Shown here: in pieces, positions 56,931 to 64,000 of the stretch
Layout of the letters: every line of letters starts with the position of its first letter
Position numbering within the stretch: position 1 is the first letter of the stretch
Origin: Aplysia californica
Taxonomy: Eukaryota > Mollusca > Gastropoda > Aplysiida > Aplysiidae
NCBI RefSeq assembly: GCF_000002075.1
Contig: NW_004797725.1
Span: forward strand, 392,719 to 456,718
Length of the DNA: 64,000 nucleotides
Reading direction: 5' to 3'
Made by a program: the position numbers and the translations under genes
Notes under the pieces: generated by a model
Database searches by the model: none
Told to the model about the DNA's origin: nothing
The model's input: the letters and a program-made list of their open reading frames with translations, nothing else

Positions 56931-59900
56931 TATATTATATGAAGGTGGCTTTGTCTTCCTGTCATTCTTTAATTACCAACTGTTGTATTAATGCTTTCAG
57001 GGAAGGTGAGTACAAGCTTCAACTGTATATAGTGTATGAAGTTTTGTTTGATGTTCACTTTGCCTGCCTTTCATGTGGAGAGGCAAAATTACTTCAAGAT
57101 GTGTAAACACTCATAATAATTGTAAAAGCTTGCATTTATGTTGTGCTCATCCCAACTTCATAGTGGACTCTATGTACTTTCCATAGGTCCAGCAGACTCA
57201 GTAAAATTCTGAAAGGTTCTGTTTTTTTATTAGCATCAAGAACACATCTAAGCTTTCAGTACCATAAAAAAAAAGGATACGCCTGGACACCTTCGTAATG
57301 AGACGGTTGTGTGTCACAGCAAATTCCTGGTTCTCTGTTGGACTTTGGTGTAGAGTCAGGAAAAACACAGTTGGTTACTTGCAGCTAATTATTTTTACTT
57401 AACATTTTGTTTTAGCATGTTGTCCCCATAAAACTCATTTTTCGAAGTGGATACCACTTATGCAATGCAAACATGGCCTGAGATTCACTTACTGGAGGTA
57501 TGAATATATTTAATATTTTACCTCTGAAGTCTGTTGTTTGATTACTTTGATAGAGATTAGTAGGTATTTTAGCACCAGACATCCAAAAACAGTTTTCCAA
57601 AGAACAGTAATAGTGAGCTTGATGAAATCTCCATCTTGTGCCCTCATGATAAACAAAAATCATACCCAGAAAGTGGCCTTGGGCAAGGTTTCTAGCAACC
57701 TAGTCAAAAAATTGGGTCTTGGGTTTGAGGGCAGTTATAAAATTTTAATGTTTCTTATTTGGCTCTCAGCAGCTCGCCTTTTTCCTAGTTGTGTTCCATG
57801 TTGAGTGTCTTTCTGTACAAGGAGACCATGATGGCCCCAAGTCTTCCAGGGATTAAACTTTAGGCCACTCACTTGGTTATCTATCCAGTGTACTGCCAGC
57901 CTCAGACTGTCAGGTTGAGCTTGTTAAAGGAATGTTCTTACAATCTCTGTAGAGGTTGAAACTGTTTGCTGTAGATGTGAAGGCAGTGAAATCTTTGTTT
58001 TGGAATGAAATGTTGTTCATGCCATAATCTGTTAGTCTGAATTGTTCTGCAAATGAGTACACATTCTTACTCTTCTCTTTGATGCTGATGCCACATTTAA
58101 TTTTTTAACTTAAAACTGACCACTGATTATTTCAGTGCACACCTTGGTGTCTGATGTGTCTTTATAGCCAAAGAAGTTTACCTTTCTTTTTTTTTTTTAC
58201 TAGAGGACCTATTTATATTTCATAGGTGAAATGTGTTATATCCAAGTATTTAACATTCTTTTCTAAGCTGCTTTCTTTTTTAAAATAAGATTCTATCATG
58301 CAAAAGCATCTGACACCAATGTTATGAATATGTCAGTCTCTTTCGTATGCTCTTTTAAGAAAGTACTTTTGTCTGTTTCGAAAAAACTTAGGAGACTTTG
58401 ATTAAGATGATGTCAGAGGGTCTCAGAAAACATCAATTATTTAATCATTAATTAAGAGTGACTTGTCTGTTTCTGACCCTTTGCGCAATTTGATTGCAGA
58501 TTAGTAAGAAAAATAATAAAGCCAGCCTTATGTCCAAAATTTTTTTTTTATCAGAGTTCATTTTAAGCTCAAGTCAAGTCCATAATGCTATTGGTGACGA
58601 GGATGTCATGGGTTTGAATAAAACTTATTTCTTGTGTACTTGTGATGCTTGCTATGCTGAGAATGAACAAAATGACCAGTGGTTTATCTATAAATTGTGT
58701 AGTTGTTGTTGGGTATGTACATAAAAGGGAAAAATCACTTGAAAGTTGTATTGTTTTCCATGTGTTGTGAACTCCTCTTTTTGAATGTTTGAAATGGATT
58801 TGAACTTTGCTACTTTTTTTTCTTCCTGTGAATAGAATTATTAATAATTTACCTTGTACATGTGTGTCATATGTTACATCAATTTTTTATCAGATGTCAT
58901 TTTATGAAAACTTTGTCACTGGTAGCAAATTGGTAGGCTAATCATCACTGTTGTAAGCTATATTGTTTTGAGATGTGATTTACTCATATCTTACTTATGA
59001 GAAATTTCTGTGGATGTCGAAACTATCAGGACTGGTTAGTTTGGTGATCAGTTCAATTCAGTTAGAACTGCCTTAACTTTTTTTTCTGATTTTGGGGCTG
59101 TCAAAAAAGGTTCAAGGAAAACAACATAAGAGTTCAAAATTTCAGAATATGTAAATTTTGTTGCATTGTCTGTTATTAGCATCAAAAGAGGGCATTATTT
59201 TCATGGCATTAAGTTCAACGCGAAGTGCATTTTAATGCAAAACCAATTTCTCTGTGACCACACAGTGCATTGAATGATGTCGTGCTCTTGCATGAAGGAA
59301 ATAACAAATAATGCACTCTTAAGAAATCTAAACTCATATGAAAACCGTACTTAAGTATCATATCTTGATTTTCATTATCTGAAATATTTACCGGAGGTAA
59401 GAGTTAGTAAGAGATAGATTTAGTGGTTTCCGTACTGAATCTGGAAATTAAAAGCTTTCAACAAACATGACTCACAAACAGAGCTCTGAATATAATATTT
59501 TATTTCAGTGTAAGCATTATTCACCATCCAATTTCCAACGTAATGCAGTATGATGTACTTTATTTTTATTTATTTTTTAAATGTATTTTTTTTTTGGGTG
59601 GGGGGGGGGGGGGGAGGCATACTTTCCTTTTATTAATTATATTTGTTCCTTTTAAACCGACCCTCGAAATTTCTCCATCTTACAATGGAAGGGGTTCATA
59701 AGTGAAAGGGTTAAGCTTGCATGTTCTTTCTGTCGACTGAATTCTCTTACATGCTGAGAAAGCTTAATAATACTAATAATATAATATAGTAATAGTTGTA
59801 CTGTTGTATCTGAAGTTTACAAGTAAAAGAGTTCACCCAGCAGAATAAATCAAAACTTAGTTAGGGCTCCCATATCAATGATATACGGCGGTAGATGAGT

Positions 59901-61174
59901 CAAGTGGATGAAAAGCAAGCGTCTTTTGTATGGAATTTTGTCATTCTCCTTTTGACTGAAATACGGGCTGCACACTAAATTTCATATAGTCAACACACTG
60001 TAGAAGCTTTTCAAACTTCATAAATGTCCTTTTCATCTTTCCACAAAAATGTCCATAGCATACGACAGTAGCTGAGAGTTTCATCGGGAATACGTGCAAC
60101 AAACCGACATATTTTTGTAAGTATTGAAATGCAGGGTTAGGATTAGTTTGGATTCCTGGTTCTATGCCGCGGGGTTTTTGTTAGAGATAGATTTACAAAA
60201 TCTTCACATGTGGTGGCAGTATTTACATGTCTGCTCTTCATTTGCTTCTGAGACCATCGTGTTATGTCCATTTTATCATTAAACAAATATACAGGTTTCA
60301 TTTTGCTATTTTAAACATGCAGGCATTCTTTCTCCCTTGGTTCGTAACATCTTGTCATCATTGCCAATTGTTTGTCCTTCATTTTGACCTGTTGATAGTG
60401 CATGAGGACGCCTGTAGATTTTTCCTTCAGACCATTCAAAACATTGTGGTAGTCCGTAGTGCAATTTTGTGTATGATCATTAATGCAAGTACGACTGAAG
60501 CAGTTCATACCTGTGTTGAAAGCTGTATTGTTATCTCGCTGTGTCTATTGAGGTCTTATAATTTTAAGTTAAATGCTTTTTTAATTAATTTTTTTTGTCT
60601 CTTGGGTGCATTGGGTCTGCGGCTTGTTAATTTTACTATTTATATCTAGGTGGCCTTGAGAAAGGCATGTGATGTTTTAGTAGTACTCTGCCAAACAGGA
60701 TCTAGAGTAATCTTAGCTTCCTATATAAAATGTACATGATATCTTGTAAGCTATAGACATCATCATGGTATGTCTAGAATTTTAGCTCATGAATGTTTTA
60801 AGAAGTGTATGTTACTGTGTTAATCAAAATAAATATTGGTATATATATTAAAGGTTTAACAATTGTTCTTCTCTGGTGCCATTTATGTGGGTTTGCATAG
60901 TTTGTGTTTTACTTAAGTTGTTCCAGAGAGAGTATCATTCACATACTCAATGTGTAATATGTACTGAAAAAATACAAGTAACAACTCATTTCATATGTTG
61001 TTCATCATTATTTAATCTACTTTCTTTCTATTATTCTTTCACATTCATACAGCAGTAAAATTATCTTGTTACAGCAACAAATATAAAATTGCATAGATGA
61101 TTTTGCAAACTACCCTCAGATGTAACTGCACAGGTATTTTTATCGATCTTATCTCAGAAGTGCTAAGACTATAT
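56931..61174. other. 4.2 kb between RGP1 and the M1 MITE, no gene recognised
   Basis: It is AT-rich, with a G-run at 59597-59614 and (T)n tracts. A short AATAATTGT / GCATTTATGTTGTGCTCATC phrase near 57112 resembles an old LINE/SINE tail. Short open frames show no domain I recognise. Part could be RGP1 3' UTR; an AATAAA occurs at about 60829. Confidence 0.4.
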
Positions 61175-61617
61175 ATATGGGGCATCATGGTGAAATCAGG
61201 CGCTCGTTAAAATAGTGAAATCGAGCGAAACCGGCATTTTTTCGCCCTTTACGTAATTTTTATCAAATTTTTGTTTTTTTGGCTCAACACCTTTTGTGTT
61301 CATTTAAAAACACATTTCTTTGTGAATTTTACTGAAAAGTATTGATTTAAGGCACAACAAATGTAATTTGCAGTTTCCAAGGACTCTAGAGCTTTGGAAA
61401 TCACCAAACATTGGCAGCCATTTTCTCTCTAATTTTACCTCTGAATCCAGGCATCCCCAACCCCTATCAAATCAATCACAAATATCTCGACTTCCAAGAT
61501 AGATGGATGTTTTTTTCACCAAAAACAAGACAAATGAACAAGCTGTAAGGTGATCACAGCAACTCCATATGCCCAAAAAGTGACAAGCCCCTGATTTCAC
61601 CGCTTTGTGACACATGT
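61175..61617 (-). mobile_element. MITE family M1, copy 2
   Basis: It is the second copy of the element at 11536, in the reverse orientation. Ends: right, inward, ACATGTGTCACAAAGCGGTG then AAATCAGGGGCTTGTC; left GGCATCATGGTGAAATCAGG then CGCTCGTT. Shared interior words include TTTTTGGCTCAACA and GGCAGCCATTTTCT. Confidence 0.75.
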
Positions 61618-62578
61618 TGGTTACAGGAAAAAAATTATTTGGTTTTTAATTTTCTGTAGACGTTACCCGTTTCTATTATTTGTAATAAATGCTGGGGTTT
61701 TTTTTTTATTTGTGTGTATGCCCGTAATGGGGAAGAAGTAGAAGATTTACATTTTTGAATATCTTGGAGCTAGGAATGTGACAAAACAACCCTAGAGATT
61801 AAGCGGAGAATTTCAATCGCAACATCAAAATCGAAACAGATGGCATCCATCTAAAAAGGACAATGCAAAAATAAAAAAATATTTTTTTTAAAGTACTTTA
61901 TTGCCCGCCACGATATCTGGATTTAAGGCATGGATCATCAATAAACAAAATTTTAAAAAGAGGATTACAAGTTTCTAGATGAAATATCCTAGAAGAACTC
62001 TAAGAATATCCCGGAGACAGAAAGTAAAGATTGAAAAGGTACTAAGAATAATCGATAATACAAACATCAACAATTCTACAGAATGTAATAAAACTGAACT
62101 TTTTTAGATCAGAACCTCGTTTTAGTTTTAATAAGAGTTTTGTGCGTCACTTGCAACACAATTGGGTTATATAAGTTCTAAAGACTATATTCTATTAGAG
62201 AATAGTAACATACAAAGATGAGGAGAAGGATGAAAGAAAAGGACGATCGATGTTTGATAGAAAAAAAATGAGCAAATCACACCAGAGCATCCGCCAGTCG
62301 CCCACAAACTGAAATGTACGTTTAGCACATCAAAATCAAACGCCATGAATCATTTGAGAGACATTCTGGAAGCAAAGGTTGAAGGCAAGAGAGCGTGTGC
62401 ATAATCATCTGTAATTCAATGCTTTTGATATAACATGCAGTCTGTTTATATTCAGACTTAATGTAAGACAACATTTCTCTGATACTCTGAACTCTCGGTT
62501 CTAATGTGATTGGAACCCCCCCCCCCCCCTTTTTTTAAAAATTACTTAGTCATCAAGTGGAAATGAAAGTGAGACTCA
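61618..62578 (-). other. CPQ: Likely CPQ 3' UTR and flank
   Basis: It follows the CPQ stop codon on the minus strand. An AATAAA reads on the minus strand at 61902-61897, a possible polyadenylation signal giving a UTR of about 0.68 kb. A C-run/T-run lies at 62517-62537. Confidence 0.4.
61897..61902 (-). terminator. CPQ: Candidate CPQ polyadenylation signal
   Basis: TTTATT on the plus strand reads AATAAA on the minus strand about 680 bp after the CPQ stop, followed by a T-rich stretch. Position and strand fit; there is no independent support. Confidence 0.35.
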
Positions 62579-63178
62579 TTATCTGAAAGGAAGTGAGGCA
62601 ATAGTTCTATTGGCTGGAAGCATCTTGTCCAAGTCTGCTATGACGAAAGATGAAACTGCCCAGACAGCAGAGCACAGGTCCATAGCGTTAGAGTCTTGTA
62701 CTGTCATTGTATCTCCATTTGAGTGGTGGAAGTCAAAGTATTTACTGTTCTCGTTTAAGATGCTTCCCCCAGGCACTCCTAGGTTTAGCCACTGCCCAAC
62801 GTCGGACAGCTCTGCTCCCTTCTCTACCACGGTGGCATTGACACGGGAGAGTAAATTCCTAGCCAAAGTTTTAACTATTTTCATCGCTTCTTCTGAACCA
62901 GAAAACTGCAAGCCCTGGGGCGTGAACGTGCCCTTATCAGACTCCATGATGATGTCGAAGTTTTTAGCTTCGTGGGCGTGTTTCTTATAGTAGCTTTGTC
63001 CTCCGATGATTCCTAGTTCTTCGCACGTCCAGAACACCACACGAAGGGTTCTCTTTGGACGAAGGCCCAGCTGCCGCGCGATAGACAGGGCTTGCCAGGA
63101 GATGAAGGCACCACCCCCGTCGTCCATAGCTCCCTGGCCAACGTCCCAGCTGTCTAAATGACCGCTAACGAGCACAAC
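62579..63178 (-). CDS. CPQ: Carboxypeptidase Q, last exon (partial gene)
   Basis: CPQ (plasma glutamate carboxypeptidase) is a secreted or lysosomal di-zinc M28 peptidase that cleaves dipeptides. This phase-0 exon has a CATTTCAG acceptor and encodes the last 199 residues, starting VVLVSGHLDSWD. The metal-binding and catalytic residues of this half are all visible: His in GHLDSWD, Asp in GAMDDGGGAFISW, the Glu pair in WTCEELG, Asp in IMESDKGTF and His in FDFHHSNGDTMTV. It ends SLPFR before TAA. Human CPQ reads VSGHLDSWDVGQGAMDDGGG in the same place. Vertebrate CPQ splits this part into several exons as I recall, so one 600-bp exon would be notable. The rest of the gene lies beyond the window to the right. 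Confidence 0.92.
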   Translation of the reverse strand, partial: VVLVSGHLDSWDVGQGAMDDGGGAFISWQALSIARQLGLRPKRTLRVVFWTCEELGIIGGQSYYKKHAHEAKNFDIIMESDKGTFTPQGLQFSGSEEAMKIVKTLARNLLSRVNATVVEKGAELSDVGQWLNLGVPGGSILNENSKYFDFHHSNGDTMTVQDSNAMDLCSAVWAVSSFVIADLDKMLPANRTIASLPFR

Positions 63179-63429
63179 CTGAAATGATAATATAACATGA
63201 AAGATGTCTAGACCTGTGAGTTGAATAATCACGCATGCTAGCAGGCTTTAGTAGAGTCAAATTGGCTATTATTAAAAGGTTCATTTGAAGCTTTTACGTT
63301 ACAAACCCAAATATGTGGGTGGTTGGCGGGTGCTTTGGCGTGGTTTGCTTCTTCTTTCCTATCAAACATCTTATACTGTCTTTATCTCCCTTCCTTCTTT
63401 TTTTCTGTTTATAACACCTCTAATCTTCG

Positions 63430-63490
63430 GCACTTATGTAACCTTATTGTGTTGCAAGTGCCGTAAAACTCTTACTAAAACTAAACCCAC
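63430..63490 (+). mobile_element. SINE-B 3' tail fragment
   Basis: GTTGCAAGTGCCGTAAAACT then CTTACTAAAACTAAAC matches the 3' end of the SINE-B copies (GTTGCGAGCGCCGTAAAAC then CCTATACTAAACAAAC). Only the tail is clear. It lies in the CPQ intron. Confidence 0.5.
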
Positions 63491-63782
63491 ACTGATTGCA
63501 TAGTCGCTAAATAAGGATAATGTTCTTTGCCGTGAATAAACAGGATTTTACTTCGATTCCCAAGTCAGAAAGAGTCAGGCATTTTACCAAATAACTGTCC
63601 CTCCGCACATACATAAAAATGTTTAAATAGATCTATAATATAATTATTATCACCTCCTCTACTTCACTAGTGAATAGAAAGAATTATACATGTAGTTAAA
63701 AAGCAGCAAAAGAAATTCTACTCTTATATAAAAGGTAGAAAGAAACCAATCAAGAAAAAAAAATCCTCAAACGTTCAAAGTA

Positions 63783-64000
63783 CAGTCGAACCTGTGTAAG
63801 ATGGAATCGCGATAGGGAGCCAGAAAAAATAATCCGTCTGAGACATTGTCCATCTTATACGGGGTGCCCACTACGGATGGGACCGGCCAAGGCCTTCTCA
63901 GTCCGCCTAGGGACCGGCCGATTGGGTCGATCGCTCGACTCGATCGCCTAAAAAACAAACGTGTTTGTTTTCAGTTTCAGTCGATCGAGTCGTGAGATCG
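63783..64000. mobile_element. pogo/Tigger-like element D, cut by window edge
   Basis: A TA at 63781 is followed by CAGTCGAACCTGTGTAAGAT and GGAATCGCGATAGGGAGCC. This matches the right end of element C read inward (CAGTCGAACCTGTGTAAGAC, GGAATCGCAAGGGAGCC), so D lies in the opposite orientation to C. The remainder is outside the window. Its part from 63900 on holds CCGGCCGATTGGGTCGATCG, similar to the phrase near 38490. Confidence 0.7.

Noticed and set aside
57412-57804. Open frames on both strands between RGP1 and CPQ, considered as LINE or host exon
   Set aside because: Neither strand gives a run of recognisable reverse-transcriptase or other domain residues.

Overview
The window looks like a stretch of invertebrate, most likely molluscan (gastropod-like), nuclear DNA. 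It is AT-rich, its genes have many short exons with consensus GT-AG introns, and it is crowded with microsatellites, poly-G tracts, tRNA-derived SINEs, LINE 3' ends and short terminal-inverted-repeat (TIR) transposons. Species assignment is inference only. There are no prokaryote-style genes, and no retrovirus or other capsid-bearing element was recognised.

Three host genes are supported by exon-by-exon reading. (1) Non-lysosomal glucosylceramidase GBA2 lies on the minus strand, stop codon at 7868 and first in-frame ATG at 25993. It has 17 coding exons whose phases all agree, giving 873 residues. (2) RGP1, the Rab6-GEF partner of RIC1, lies on the plus strand from ATG 43478 to stop 55468, with 8 coding exons giving 387 residues. 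(3) The last exon of carboxypeptidase Q (CPQ) lies on the minus strand at 62579-63178; the rest of that gene is beyond the right edge. GBA2 and RGP1 are head to head, the arrangement also found on human chromosome 9p13, so this looks like a very old conserved gene pair. Here about 17.5 kb separates the two start codons, and that gap is filled almost entirely by repeats.

Layout. 1-7.8 kb: two SINE-A copies, a decayed TIR transposon that joins a psq-type helix-turn-helix to a truncated piggyBac-type transposase, and a possible second piggyBac remnant beside a 29-G run. 7.9-26 kb: GBA2, whose introns hold a SINE-B with perfect target duplications, a 440-bp MITE, a 1.67-kb decayed DNA transposon and a 507-bp Mutator-like mini-element. 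26.4-28.3 kb: a LINE reverse-transcriptase remnant and a second SINE-B. 29-42 kb: nested repeats, including two insertions with perfect 9-bp target duplications, a hAT-like insertion that splits a minisatellite, a Merlin-like MITE with perfect 8-bp duplications, an element ended by inverted tandem arrays, two dispersed repeat families (R1, R2) and many AGATCT-rich palindromic patches. 43.4-55.5 kb: RGP1, with two pogo/Tigger-like elements, a LINE 3' end and a 23-copy 32-bp minisatellite in its introns. 55.5-64 kb: two more pogo/Tigger-like ends, a second copy of the 440-bp MITE, and CPQ.

The strongest observations for follow-up are the conserved GBA2-RGP1 pair, the set of pogo/Tigger-like elements in which one repeated internal word is replaced in concert from element to element, and the recurrent architecture of TIRs built from tandemly iterated short monomers.
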